From contig NZ_CP039121.1 of assembly GCF_014131735.1 (NCBI RefSeq), forward strand, positions 1,302,001 through 1,366,000: DNA of 64,000 nt. Reading direction: 5' to 3'. The notes beneath the pieces are model-generated. The model made no database searches. It saw nothing but the letters and a program-made list of their open reading frames with translations, and was not told where the DNA came from. This DNA is from Lactiplantibacillus plantarum (GTDB lineage Bacteria; Bacillota; Bacilli; Lactobacillales; Lactobacillaceae). Every line of letters begins with the position of its first letter. The stretch's first letter is position 1. Position numbers and translations under genes: made by a program. This document shows, piece after piece, positions 7,961 through 17,609 of this stretch.

Positions 7961-9817
7961 TTATTGTACTTTAATTAAGTTTTTCTGTTGGATGTAATCG
8001 ACTAATTCAATGACCGTTTTAAAGCGGTTAAACGGTGTGACGATGTGAACGCCGTTGAAGCGCGCACAGATACCATCAATCAATTCCTTTGCAATGGCAA
8101 TGCCCACTGCCCGTTCGTTTCCGGTTTGTTCGGCTTCTGCCATGCGTGTCAAGATAGGTTCTGGAATCCGAATGCCATGGACTTCATGGTGTAGGAATTC
8201 AGCATTACGCCGTGAGACGAGTGGCATAACACCAATGAACACTGGCACGTTCACGTGATTAGCCGCTAGAGCATCCGCCAAAGCGTCAACATTTGCAAGA
8301 TCATACACGGGTTGGGTGATAATGTAGTCACAACCATAACTTAACTTCCGACTGATTGACTTGGTCGATATGGAAGTGCGATAAGCGTTAGGATTAAAGG
8401 CGCCTGCGACCCGAAAGTCACTGGCTTCTTTAAGCGACTTACCCGTTGGTCCGATGCCGCTATTGAATTGCTTGATCAACTTCATCAGTTCAACGGAGCG
8501 CACATCGCTGACCGAAGTGGCTCCCGGAAAATCACCGAGTTTGGCCGGATCGCCAGTGATAGCTAAGATGTCCTCAATACCCAGGCTGTGTAGACCCATG
8601 ATCTCTGATTGTAAGCCGATTAGATTGTGGTCGCGGGTCGTCAAGTGCACGATCGGCGTGATGCCGTAGTTCAACTTGAGCTGCGCCGCAATCGTCGTAT
8701 TAGCAATCCGGACCGTTGCTAACGAATTGTCAGACAGTGTAATGCCATCGACACCAGCGGCTTTTAATCGTTCAGCACCCCGGAAAAATTTAGTCGTATC
8801 AAAATCGCGGGGTGGATCGAGTTCGACTAACGCCGTTTTTTGGGTCGCAACTTTTTGCAGAAACCGGTGCTGACTCTTTGTCGTGACGAGCGTTGGTGGC
8901 TGTGGTTTTGTAGCCGGCTGGTCATGAGCAACGATGCTGCGATTACTTAGACCGCGGACGCTTGCGCTGGTATGCAAAGGTGTGGTCCCACAACAACCAC
9001 CAATAATGTTCAGACCGAGCTGACGAAAGCGTTCGGCATATTCTTCGAAATAGCTTGGTTCACCATCGTAGACCACCGCACCGTCCTGATCAGTGCCAGG
9101 CAAGCCAGCGTTTGGGTAAACGGCTAGTTTGACGTTAGCTGGAATCGCCAAGTTTTCAAATGACTGAGCTAAATAGTAAGGTCCCAGGCGACAGTTCGTG
9201 CCGATTACGTCGGCGCCGGCAGCGTTGAGTTGGACGATGGCATCAGTGAAGCTCGTACCGTTTCGTAAGACGCCGGGGGCTAACATTGAAACATTCGTGA
9301 TGACGGGCAAGTCAGTATGGGCCTTCACGATTTTTAACGCGGCGAGTAGTTCTGGCAAATCATAATATGTTTCGAGCAAGATGCCATCTAACTGGTTGGT
9401 GGCTAGAAGGGCGGTAAGTTGTTCAGTCACGTTGGCAGCAATCGTTGCTGGGGTCGCCCGTTGAACAGTTGCATCGGTATCGCCGGCTAGTCCACCGATC
9501 GTTCCCAGAATGTAAACGGGGTGATCCACGTGTTCCCGTGCGGTCGCTGCAATTTTCACAGCGGCCTGATTGATGGTGGTGACTTGGTCTTGTAAATCAT
9601 ACCGGGTCAACTTTAGGCGGTTCGCAGCGTAGGTGTTGGTTTGAATAATATCGGCACCAGCCCGAATGTACGATCGGTGAACGCGTAAAATCGTGTCGGG
9701 ATGCGTCAAATTCAGGTTTTCAAAAGCCGAATTGATGCCATAATTACCATATAAAAGGGTGCCCATTGCGCCATCGGCAACGAGGACCCGTTGCTGGAGT
9801 GCTTGTTTAAACTTCAT
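7961..9817 (-). CDS. Bifunctional homocysteine S-methyltransferase / methylenetetrahydrofolate reductase
   Basis: A 618-residue fusion like B. subtilis YitJ. The N-terminal half is a betaine-homocysteine-methyltransferase-type barrel with the zinc-binding cysteines Cys209 (IGTNC) and Cys275/Cys276 (GGCCGTTP). The C-terminal half (from about 320) is a flavin-dependent 5,10-methylenetetrahydrofolate reductase (ALVELDPPRDFD, then ILAITGDP). It should supply 5-methyltetrahydrofolate to MetE and can itself methylate homocysteine from a donor such as S-methylmethionine. Start ATG 9817 has AAGGAGGTGG. It lies 13 bases after metE and shares its T-box leader. Confidence 0.93.
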   Translation of the reverse strand: MKFKQALQQRVLVADGAMGTLLYGNYGINSAFENLNLTHPDTILRVHRSYIRAGADIIQTNTYAANRLKLTRYDLQDQVTTINQAAVKIAATAREHVDHPVYILGTIGGLAGDTDATVQRATPATIAANVTEQLTALLATNQLDGILLETYYDLPELLAALKIVKAHTDLPVITNVSMLAPGVLRNGTSFTDAIVQLNAAGADVIGTNCRLGPYYLAQSFENLAIPANVKLAVYPNAGLPGTDQDGAVVYDGEPSYFEEYAERFRQLGLNIIGGCCGTTPLHTSASVRGLSNRSIVAHDQPATKPQPPTLVTTKSQHRFLQKVATQKTALVELDPPRDFDTTKFFRGAERLKAAGVDGITLSDNSLATVRIANTTIAAQLKLNYGITPIVHLTTRDHNLIGLQSEIMGLHSLGIEDILAITGDPAKLGDFPGATSVSDVRSVELMKLIKQFNSGIGPTGKSLKEASDFRVAGAFNPNAYRTSISTKSISRKLSYGCDYIITQPVYDLANVDALADALAANHVNVPVFIGVMPLVSRRNAEFLHHEVHGIRIPEPILTRMAEAEQTGNERAVGIAIAKELIDGICARFNGVHIVTPFNRFKTVIELVDYIQQKNLIKVQ

Positions 9818-9830
9818 TCAAGCCACCTCC

Positions 9831-12137
9831 TTAGTGGATGCTAGTGGTCAGTTGGGCCTGGATCGCGTTGCGCGCAGCAATCATGTTCTTTAAGGCTGCT
9901 AGGGTTTCTGATTCTTGCCGGGTTTTGAGACCACAGTCAGGATTGATCCAGAATTGCCGGGCGTCGATAACGCGTAATGCGCGTTGGATGTTGGCTTCAA
10001 TTTCCGCAACGCTCGGTACGCGTGGACTGTGAATGTCATAGACCCCCAGACCGATTTCTTGATCGTACCCGGTTTGTTCAAAAGCACTGATAATCTCCCC
10101 ATGGCTACGGGACGTTTCAATCGAAATGACATCTGCGTCAAGGGCTTTGATGGTATTGATGATATCGGCAAAGTTAGAGTAGCACATATGGGTATGAATC
10201 TGAGTGTCGTTTTGCACGCCGGTCGTGGTGATCTTAAATGAGTACACTGCTTCATCCAAATAGGCTTGCCAATGGCGCTGCTTGAGTGGCAAACCTTCCC
10301 TAAGTGCTGGTTCATCAACTTGAATAATCTTAATACCAGCTTTTTCCAAGTTTTGAACTTCTTGCCGGAGGGCCAAAGCAATCTGATTTTGAACCTGCGC
10401 CCTAGGGATATCGTCGCGAACAAAACTCCAGTTGATAATGGTCAGTGGTGCTGTCAACATGCCTTTAACCGGCTGGTCGGTTAGACTTTGCGCGTAAACG
10501 GACTCAGCAACGGTGATTGGTTCCGTGTAAGCGACATCCCCAAAGATAACGGGTGGCCGGACGCCTCGTGAACCGTATGATTGGACCCAACCATTTTGGG
10601 TCGCATAGAAGCCAGTCAGTTTTTGACCAAAGTATTCGACCATGTCAGTGCGTTCAAATTCACCGTGAACCAGGACGTCGAGGCCGAGGTCTTCTTGCAG
10701 CTTGATCCATCGTTTGGTTTCAGCATGCAGGAATGCCTGGTAATCGGCATCGGTTAAATTACCCTTGCGCCATGCTGCTCGCTTTGCTCGGACTTGCGCA
10801 CTTTGCGGAAAGCTCCCAATCGTTGTTGTTGGCAGGAGGGGTAGGTGTAACCGGTCGTGCTGTAACTTAATCCGGGTCGCAAATGGCGCCTGGCGTTCGA
10901 ATTTTTGATTACTCAGTTGCGCTTCAGCGGCGCGAACCGACTGGTTGTTGCGGTGACTGGACTGGTTGAGGGCGGTCAAGTTGGCCTGATTATGGTCAAA
11001 CACTGCTTGAACAGCGGCAACCCCCTGATTGGCTGCCACGGTTAAGGTATGCAATTCTGCCAATTTCTGGTCCGCAAAGGCCAGGCCGCCCAGTAAGACG
11101 GGGTCAGCCTTGGTTTCATTTTTGGTGGTAATGGGAACGTGTAATAATGAGTTGGCGGGTTGGAGCCATAACTGATCATCGGTCACGATTTGCCGTAACT
11201 GTTGAACTAATGCAAGTTTTGCTTGTAGATCACTAGCCCAGACGTTATGTCCATCAATAATGCCAGCTGCGAGAATTTTGTCGGTTGGGAAGCCGTGGTC
11301 GACCAAGTGCGCCAGGTTTTCACCATGGTCGTGTACTAGGTCCAGTCCAAGTCCTTGGATTGGCCAGGTCACGATTTGGTCGTACTGATCAAGACTGTCA
11401 AAATAAGTTTGGAGTTCGATTTTTAAGGATGGGACAGCCGCATGCAAATGTTCAAGTGCAGTTTGATAAGGTGCGAGTTCCGCAACCGTCGTTGTTTTGA
11501 CTAGGGTCGGCTCATCCAATTGAATCCATTTTGCGCCAGCTGTCGCTAATTCTTCAAACACTTGTTGGTAAAGCGGTAATAACTGCGGTAATAGTTCGTT
11601 GACGGCGGCGTCATCCAAGTACTGTCCGTGACGTTTACCCAGTTTAAGGAAAGAGATGGGACCCAGAATGACTGGTTTACCATCAATGCCAAGTTCTTGC
11701 TTAGCTTCTTGGTAGTAGCGTAGCCAGCGATTATCTAATAACTTAAAGGACACGTCATCGAATTCAGGAACAATGTAGTGATAGTTGATATTGAACCACT
11801 TTGTCATTTCGGCCGCCACGGCGGTATCAGTTCCACGGGCAATTGCATAGTAGTCGGGCAAGTCCAACTGGTGATCGAAGTGACCAAAGCGACTTGGAAT
11901 CGCGTTGAATGCGACTAGTGTATCTAAAACGTGATCGTAATCCGAATTGTCTGCGACCGGAATATAGTCCACTCCCAAGTCGCGTTGCTTTTTCAAGTTA
12001 GCTAGGCGTAATTTTTTAGCAGTGGCGTGAAAGGTCACGTTGTCTAATTGTCCTTTCCAAAAGTGTTCCAATAAGTGCTTCCATTCACGATGTTCACCTA
12101 AACGTGGATACCCCAAGTTACTATTAATAATTGTCAT
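9831..12137 (-). CDS. metE: Cobalamin-independent methionine synthase
   Basis: A 768-residue MetE, full length for the family, catalysing methyl transfer from 5-methyltetrahydrofolate polyglutamate to homocysteine in the cytosol. The zinc ligands are visible in the C-terminal barrel: His650 and Cys652 (HTHMC), Glu674 and Cys735 (NPDCGLKTR). The N-terminal barrel starts with [17 protein letters not shown] 12137 is preceded by AAGGAGTGGG. It is the first gene of a two-gene operon with the methyltransferase/reductase fusion. Transcription is controlled by the T-box leader directly upstream, so expression should rise when uncharged tRNA-Met accumulates. Confidence 0.97.
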   Translation of the reverse strand: MTIINSNLGYPRLGEHREWKHLLEHFWKGQLDNVTFHATAKKLRLANLKKQRDLGVDYIPVADNSDYDHVLDTLVAFNAIPSRFGHFDHQLDLPDYYAIARGTDTAVAAEMTKWFNINYHYIVPEFDDVSFKLLDNRWLRYYQEAKQELGIDGKPVILGPISFLKLGKRHGQYLDDAAVNELLPQLLPLYQQVFEELATAGAKWIQLDEPTLVKTTTVAELAPYQTALEHLHAAVPSLKIELQTYFDSLDQYDQIVTWPIQGLGLDLVHDHGENLAHLVDHGFPTDKILAAGIIDGHNVWASDLQAKLALVQQLRQIVTDDQLWLQPANSLLHVPITTKNETKADPVLLGGLAFADQKLAELHTLTVAANQGVAAVQAVFDHNQANLTALNQSSHRNNQSVRAAEAQLSNQKFERQAPFATRIKLQHDRLHLPLLPTTTIGSFPQSAQVRAKRAAWRKGNLTDADYQAFLHAETKRWIKLQEDLGLDVLVHGEFERTDMVEYFGQKLTGFYATQNGWVQSYGSRGVRPPVIFGDVAYTEPITVAESVYAQSLTDQPVKGMLTAPLTIINWSFVRDDIPRAQVQNQIALALRQEVQNLEKAGIKIIQVDEPALREGLPLKQRHWQAYLDEAVYSFKITTTGVQNDTQIHTHMCYSNFADIINTIKALDADVISIETSRSHGEIISAFEQTGYDQEIGLGVYDIHSPRVPSVAEIEANIQRALRVIDARQFWINPDCGLKTRQESETLAALKNMIAARNAIQAQLTTSIH

Positions 12138-12175
12138 TAAAACCCACTCCTTATATTTAGCAAATTATTTTAAAC

Positions 12176-12455
12176 GAAAAAACGACAACCTCATCCTGAT
12201 TAAAGGACGAAGTTGTCGTTCGCGGTACCACCTTAATTTGTCAACACCTCACGATATTGACCTCAATCCGTACGTTTCATACGGAAGCTTATTAACAGTA
12301 GCTAACTGTCATCACCTGGCAAAAGCTCAGTGGTGCCGTTTGGAGGCCATTTTTCATCAATCGTCTTCCGGTTTGGTTTGCACTATTCCAAACTCACTGC
12401 ACGGGTAGCGATGATTACTTTCCTCTTCAGGACGTTTACATGTTTTATGATTGAT
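12176..12455 (-). promoter_or_regulatory. T-box riboswitch leader of the metE operon
   Basis: The minus-strand leader carries the T-box GGTGGTACCGCG at 12221-12232, followed by a strong terminator (AACGACAAC...GTTGTCGTT plus T-run, 12176-12220) whose 5' arm would be captured in the antiterminator. Upstream are the stem I sequences, including an AGTAA bulge motif. An ATG triplet at 12355-12357 is placed where a Met specifier could sit; that assignment is tentative. The downstream genes make methionine, which supports a tRNA-Met-responsive T-box. Confidence 0.9.
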
Positions 12456-12458
12456 TAG

Positions 12459-12487
12459 AAAATACCACCAATTTCTAATTTAGTCAA
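12459..12487 (-). promoter_or_regulatory. Promoter of the metE T-box leader
   Basis: On the minus strand TTGACT (12482-12487) and TATTTT (12459-12464) are separated by 17 bases, just upstream of the leader. Confidence 0.6.
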
Positions 12488-12540
12488 ATTATTTTTTAAT
12501 CTTTTGAACATATTCAAGGCGTAATGTGACGCACACGCTA

Positions 12541-13025
12541 TTTGGAGCCAGGCAAGTAGGAAACGTAGTGTGAACAGCCACTAGTCTTTGCCAGCAACCG
12601 TTGTCGGATTTCGACCACTTGAGCTGGTGAATAGGGTTGAAACGCAGCTCCCACATGGTTGGGTTGACATTTTAGGTCTTCATAACAGGGGCGTTGCGCT
12701 AAGCATTCAATTAAGGATTAAGTTGGTTAAGGGTGCTGACGATATTGAGTGAAATCAGGTGCTTTGGTAATCAATGCACTGGTATAAAGGGATTTTAATA
12801 GTCCTAAAATTTGAATATTTCATCAAAACTGTGGGGAGATGTCCTAATCTACACCCAGCAGATTACCGGGTGCGTACTTGCTAAAAGCACTAAATTTCAT
12901 GAAATCATCATATTTTTTTCGAGTTAAGGGTACTTATTTTCACAATTAACTTGCTAGTATATTTGGTGAGCCCACTAGCGAAGCACCAAAGATCGAATAA
13001 ATAATAATGATTAGGATGATGAAGA
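12541..13025. other. Intergenic region between metE leader and the sulfation operon
   Basis: No credible coding region is seen in about 480 bases. A hairpin CACCC/GGGTG lies near 12852-12872. A TATATT -10-like box at 12958-12963 overlaps the left arm of an inverted repeat TTTGGTG (12962-12968) / CACCAAA (12984-12990) about 35 bases before the sulfotransferase start. The overlap with the likely promoter suggests an operator; the regulator is unknown and the -35 is weak. Confidence 0.45.
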
Positions 13026-14663
13026 ATGAGTCAAAGCTTATGGCAACGATTGTTTAATCACCGTCAACAAACGAAGCAGGCCGTATTAATTCTTGGGAGT
13101 GGCCGTTCCGGAACATCGGTAATGACTAAGTGTGTTAATTTGATGGGCATTTCTCTCGGGACTGATAACCTGCTGGCACCTAGTAAGCGGATCAATCCGA
13201 AAGGCTATTTTGAAAATAAAGATGTCATCAATATTCACAAGTCACTTGGAAGTCGCATCCGGTACCGGCCAGCCTTCAAGGGTTACTATGATAGCCCGAA
13301 GATTAAAAAGGACCGGGCGGCGTTAACCACGTATCTACGAAACTTTTTTGAGAATGAACAATATCTGGCGATTAAAGACCCACGGATGAATGATTATATT
13401 GAATTGTGGCAACGTGTTTTGGCTGACGTTGAGGTTCAGCCGGCTGAAATCGTCTTGCTACGTAATCCGATGGACGTGGTCAATTCGAATGAGCGCGCCT
13501 GGCACCGCGATACCACGCTCGCAATGCGTCAGTGGCAAGTCCGGACGTTGCTTTCATTACGTGATACCGACCGTGAGCACCGCATTTTAGTCACGTACGA
13601 AGATTTGTTTGGTCAGACGTTGACGACGTTGAAACGAATCGCGACCCAATTTAACTTACCGTGGACGAGCGACGAGGCGGCCCTCCAAGCGCAAATCGAT
13701 GACTTCATCGATCCAGCACTCCAAAAGAGTGATAGCGGTGAAAATTTAGCTGATTTTGAAGCTCGAACGGACGTGGAACCCGATGTTAAGGCACTTTACT
13801 TACTAGGCCGTCAAGCTGCGGCTGACCCGGATTACTTTGCCTCGGCTGAATTTCAACAGCGCATCGACGAGATGACTGACGAGTATTTAGCCAAGTATGG
13901 CGCTTTATATCGGGACTTTAACGTCAAGATCAATAGCAAAACGTTCTTTGTATTCGGCGAAGATCAGGCCCAAGTTGATCAGGTCAACACGACTTTACGA
14001 AATGGTCAAGTCAAGATGGTCGGCACAGAAGCTGACAGTCATGAGGTTGCTGAAGATTTGAGCGAACGGTTGAATAATAATACGATTGCCATTCAGACGT
14101 ACCCCTTGGACTATTTAGTGGTCGAGCAAAAGGAAGCCCTGAATAATTATCTCCGTAAAAACGCGAAACGCGAGACGTTATGGGGGATTGGGGATGCTAA
14201 AAACAATGAAATCGTTGAAATGTTAACGACGGTCAGTGCCGAGTTAGGTGCGGATACGCACAACGTGGTGATTGCAGATGACTTAACAGCCATCATTGAT
14301 GAACGTGAGCGCCGATTAGCGATTCAACATTTAGTACGGACGTTGCACGCGGTTGAACAGCCACCATACTTGGTCCTGATGGCTGACGAACTGGGAACCC
14401 CTGCGTCGCAAAGTGCGGTGACGGCTTTTATTGCTGCTGAACCGACTAAGGCAGCACCATTACGAGACGAACAGCCGGACGAAACGTTCAAGCTGCGGAC
14501 CCCGCTAGACATGGATGAGGTGGCGGCAACTTTAACAGCGTTGTGTCGACGTGCGAGTCAGGATGAGCAACAACAAGCCGCATTGAACCATTTTGTAAGT
14601 CTTAATTATGATGAAATTTTAAACGTGAAAGGTGATCAATATGCAAACAGTGTACGGAATTAA
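13026..14663 (+). CDS. PAPS-dependent sulfotransferase-like protein with an extra C-terminal domain
   Basis: A 545-residue cytosolic protein. The N-terminal half (about 1-270) is a sulfotransferase: LGSGRSGTS (residues 24-31) is the loop that binds the 5'-phosphosulfate of PAPS and [11 protein letters not shown] (Arg146, Ser154) the 3'-phosphate site. The C-terminal half (about 300-545) has no family I recognise. The next genes make PAPS and destroy PAP, which strongly supports the function. The acceptor is not evident: a glycan, lipid or small molecule are all possible. The start at 13026 has a weak ribosome site (AGGA). It overlaps sat by 23 bases, so the two are translationally coupled. 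Confidence 0.85.
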   Translation: MSQSLWQRLFNHRQQTKQAVLILGSGRSGTSVMTKCVNLMGISLGTDNLLAPSKRINPKGYFENKDVINIHKSLGSRIRYRPAFKGYYDSPKIKKDRAALTTYLRNFFENEQYLAIKDPRMNDYIELWQRVLADVEVQPAEIVLLRNPMDVVNSNERAWHRDTTLAMRQWQVRTLLSLRDTDREHRILVTYEDLFGQTLTTLKRIATQFNLPWTSDEAALQAQIDDFIDPALQKSDSGENLADFEARTDVEPDVKALYLLGRQAAADPDYFASAEFQQRIDEMTDEYLAKYGALYRDFNVKINSKTFFVFGEDQAQVDQVNTTLRNGQVKMVGTEADSHEVAEDLSERLNNNTIAIQTYPLDYLVVEQKEALNNYLRKNAKRETLWGIGDAKNNEIVEMLTTVSAELGADTHNVVIADDLTAIIDERERRLAIQHLVRTLHAVEQPPYLVLMADELGTPASQSAVTAFIAAEPTKAAPLRDEQPDETFKLRTPLDMDEVAATLTALCRRASQDEQQQAALNHFVSLNYDEILNVKGDQYANSVRN

Positions 14664-15816
14664 AGCTCATGGTGGTAAGTTAGTTAATTTAAAAGATTTT
14701 AGTGAAGCAACGCGTCAGGCTGCTGAGCAGCTGCCAAGTTTAACCATCAATAATTGGAATATCTCAGACTTGGAATTAATTGGGATTGGTGGTTTTAGCC
14801 CCCTGACTGGCTTCATGGTCAGTGATGATTACCATTCAGTGGTCAACACGATGCACTTGAAGAGTGGCGTTATCTGGAGTGTACCAATTACGCTGGGTGT
14901 GTCCCAAGCGGATGCTGATAAGATTGAATTGAATACTAAGATTGCTTTGAGGGGCGCTGACGGCGTCATTTATGGCACGATGCAAGTTGAAGATAAGTTT
15001 GTTCCGGACAAGCAATTGGAAGCCCAAAACGTCTACAAGACCACCGACGAAGCCCATCCAGGTGTTAAACGCTTGTATGCCAATGGTGACGTCTACTTGG
15101 GTGGCGCAATTAAATTGTTGCATAAGCCAGATCATGGTGCTTTTAGTGATTATTATATGGAACCATTAGAAACTCGGAAGATGTTCCATGACCTCGGCTG
15201 GAAGCGGATCGTTGGGTTCCAGACACGGAATCCAATTCATCGGGCGCATGAATATATTCAAAAATTAGCTTTGGAAAACGTCGATGGGTTATTCTTAAAT
15301 CCATTGGTTGGTGAGACCAAGGCGGATGATATTCCAGCAGACGTTCGGATGGAAAGCTATAAGACGATTCTGAAGTATTACTATCCAGAAGACCGTGTTC
15401 GGTTGGTCATTTATCCAGCCGCGATGCGGTATGCTGGCCCTAAGGAAGCCATCTTACACGCAATCGTTCGTAAAAACTATGGTTGTACTGATTTTATCGT
15501 CGGTCGTGACCATGCTGGTGTGGGTGACTATTACGGGACCTATGAAGCCCAAGAATTAATCACTTCGGTCGAAGATGAGATGGGCATGCACTTCTTCAAA
15601 TTCGATAATTCCTTCTACTGCAAAAAGTGTGGTTCAATGGCAACGCAGAAGACTTGTCCACACGGTGCCGAAGATCACATTTCATTAAGCGGGACGAAGG
15701 TGCGTAAGATGCTGGCTGATGGTGTTGTACCACCAAAGGAAGTTTCACGTCCCGAAGTTGCCCGGGTTCTCATTGATGGGTTGAAGCGTAAACGTGAACA
15801 GCAACAGGAGGTCTAA
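14641..15816 (+). CDS. sat: Sulfate adenylyltransferase (ATP sulfurylase)
   Basis: A 391-residue single-chain ATP sulfurylase, making adenylyl sulfate (APS) and pyrophosphate from ATP and sulfate. The active-site motifs [10 protein letters not shown] (residues 194-203) and [12 protein letters not shown] are intact. A zinc-binding insertion with Cys327, Cys330, Cys339 and His341 is present. I chose ATG 14641, with AAAGGTGAT upstream, over a GTG nine bases earlier. It overlaps the sulfotransferase gene and is 2 bases from cysC. As no APS or PAPS reductase lies in this cluster, the product is probably used for sulfation, not for cysteine synthesis. Confidence 0.97.
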   Translation: MQTVYGIKAHGGKLVNLKDFSEATRQAAEQLPSLTINNWNISDLELIGIGGFSPLTGFMVSDDYHSVVNTMHLKSGVIWSVPITLGVSQADADKIELNTKIALRGADGVIYGTMQVEDKFVPDKQLEAQNVYKTTDEAHPGVKRLYANGDVYLGGAIKLLHKPDHGAFSDYYMEPLETRKMFHDLGWKRIVGFQTRNPIHRAHEYIQKLALENVDGLFLNPLVGETKADDIPADVRMESYKTILKYYYPEDRVRLVIYPAAMRYAGPKEAILHAIVRKNYGCTDFIVGRDHAGVGDYYGTYEAQELITSVEDEMGMHFFKFDNSFYCKKCGSMATQKTCPHGAEDHISLSGTKVRKMLADGVVPPKEVSRPEVARVLIDGLKRKREQQQEV

Positions 15817-15818
15817 GC

Positions 15819-16442
15819 ATGGTAAAATCAGATAATATTACTTGGCATCAATCGCAAGTTAGCAAGGCCGAACGGCAAGCGCTGAACCATCATAAGAGTG
15901 TGGTTTTATGGTTTACTGGCCTGTCCGGCTCCGGTAAGTCGACGATTGCGAATGCCGTTGAAAAAGCATTATTTGACCAACAAGTTGGTAGTTACGTTTT
16001 AGACGGCGACAATATGCGTTTTGGCTTGAATAAGAATTTAGGCTTCTCAGCTGAAGACCGTGAAGAAAATATTCGCCGAATCGGCGAAGTTGCCAAACTA
16101 TTTGTCGATGCTGGCGTGATTACGTTGACGGCTTTCATTTCACCATATCGGGCCGACCGTGATAAAGTGCGGGCGAACCTTGAGGTCGATGAGTTTATTG
16201 AAGTGTTCGTCGACACGCCGCTTGAAGTTTGTGAACAACGAGATGTGAAACAATTGTACGCGAAGGCGCGTCGTGGTGAAATCACGGGCTTTACAGGCAT
16301 CGATGCACCATACGAAGCACCTATCGATCCTGAGATTACGATTGACACGTCCAAACAACCACTGACCGCTTCCGTCCAACAAGTATTGAATTACTTGGCG
16401 GAACACCATTATGTCAGTTTGGTTACTGCAAATGAAAACTAA
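15819..16442 (+). CDS. cysC: Adenylyl-sulfate kinase
   Basis: A 207-residue APS kinase that phosphorylates APS to PAPS. Walker [10 protein letters not shown] is at residues 34-42, followed by the substrate-binding segments [10 protein letters not shown] and FISPYRADR, and [12 protein letters not shown] near the C-terminus. The length is usual for a stand-alone enzyme. Start ATG 15819 has CAGGAGG, overlapping the end of sat. The end overlaps the NrnA-like gene. Together with sat it supplies PAPS to the first gene of the operon. Confidence 0.97.
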   Translation: MVKSDNITWHQSQVSKAERQALNHHKSVVLWFTGLSGSGKSTIANAVEKALFDQQVGSYVLDGDNMRFGLNKNLGFSAEDREENIRRIGEVAKLFVDAGVITLTAFISPYRADRDKVRANLEVDEFIEVFVDTPLEVCEQRDVKQLYAKARRGEITGFTGIDAPYEAPIDPEITIDTSKQPLTASVQQVLNYLAEHHYVSLVTANEN

Positions 16443-17388
16443 TGCAATCATTACTGACATCACAAAATCGATTGTGAAAATGGACCGAATCTTGGTCTAT
16501 CGTCATACGAATCCGGATCCCGATGCAATCGGGGCACAATTTGGACTAGTCGCCTTGCTCAAAGCGGCTTACCCGGAGAAACTTGTTGTGGCGATGGCCC
16601 CAGTTCCGGGCCATTTGGCGTGGATCGATACAACCGATGAGCAGTTAGTGCCCCCCCAAGCAACGGACTTAGTCATTGCCGTAGATTGTGCTAACCATGA
16701 GCGCCTAGCTGGGGAGTTGCCAACAGGTGCCTTTGTGATTAAAATCGACCATCACCCGAATCACGATCCCTATGGGCAACTGAACTGGGTCGATGAAACT
16801 TATAGCAGTTGCTCGGAGATGATTTATGAGTTGGCGCAAGCGGGGTGTTTTACAGTGACGGCGGCCGTTGCAACCAAGCTATATGCCGGAATTATCGGCG
16901 ATACGGTGCGCTTTTCAACTCCCGAGACGTCCACTCGAACTCTGAAGATTGCTAGTGCACTCGCGGCAACGGACATTGATATTGCCACTATTAGTCACCA
17001 CGAAATGGACTTAACGCCAGCACTCAGCAAGTTGTATGGGTACGTCCTGAGTGAACAAACTATTGAGCCAAGTGGTCTGGCACACGTTGTCTTACCACAA
17101 CGGATATTTAGTGACTTGAGTCTGGAATATGGCGATGAGGATGCGCTTGTCCCGTTGCCCGGTAACCTGACGACGGTCAAAGTTTGGTTGTTCTTCATTG
17201 AAACCCCACAGGGGCAATACCGCGTACATTTTCGGTCGAAAGCAATCAATGTCAATGCGGTCGCAAAAGCGTTCAATGGCGGCGGTCATCCGTTAGCAAG
17301 TGGGGCATTTGTTCCTGACCTAGCGACAGTTGGACAAGTCATTGAGCAAATGCAGGCGCAAATATTAGCTGCGACGGCCGTAGATTGA
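16432..17388 (+). CDS. nrnA: NrnA-like DHH phosphoesterase, probable PAP phosphatase
   Basis: A 318-residue DHH/DHHA1 phosphoesterase. [11 protein letters not shown] (from residue 24) and the DHH motif at 106-108 bind the manganese ions; GGGH at 283-286 is the DHHA1 substrate site. It resembles B. subtilis NrnA, which degrades short RNAs and converts 3'-phosphoadenosine 5'-phosphate (PAP) to AMP. PAP is the by-product of sulfotransferases, so its place after sulfotransferase, sat and cysC fits PAP removal. The start is uncertain: ATG 16432 overlaps the cysC end, and ATG 16480 is the alternative; neither has a good ribosome site, which suggests coupling to cysC translation. Confidence 0.88.
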   Translation: MKTNAIITDITKSIVKMDRILVYRHTNPDPDAIGAQFGLVALLKAAYPEKLVVAMAPVPGHLAWIDTTDEQLVPPQATDLVIAVDCANHERLAGELPTGAFVIKIDHHPNHDPYGQLNWVDETYSSCSEMIYELAQAGCFTVTAAVATKLYAGIIGDTVRFSTPETSTRTLKIASALAATDIDIATISHHEMDLTPALSKLYGYVLSEQTIEPSGLAHVVLPQRIFSDLSLEYGDEDALVPLPGNLTTVKVWLFFIETPQGQYRVHFRSKAINVNAVAKAFNGGGHPLASGAFVPDLATVGQVIEQMQAQILAATAVD

Positions 17389-17609
17389 GTATAATAAATT
17401 TAATATAAACTGCACTGATTCGGTTTGACATGGCAATTGTTAGTCATTCTGTGTCGGTCACGTGGGTTGCCACGGGAAGGTTAGACCGCCAGTATCAGCG
17501 GTATGAGCCTAATATTCTGGCTGACAAAACGGGCATATCGTTGGAGTAGCAGTCGTGAGGAATTGATTGGCGTCAGAAAAAATAGTGAGATAGGGTCGGT
17601 GAAAGGTAA

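Noticed and set aside
10266..12408. Several plus-strand frames over metE and its leader
   Set aside because: All are opposite metE or the T-box leader, which are firmly supported, and none has a ribosome site with a domain.
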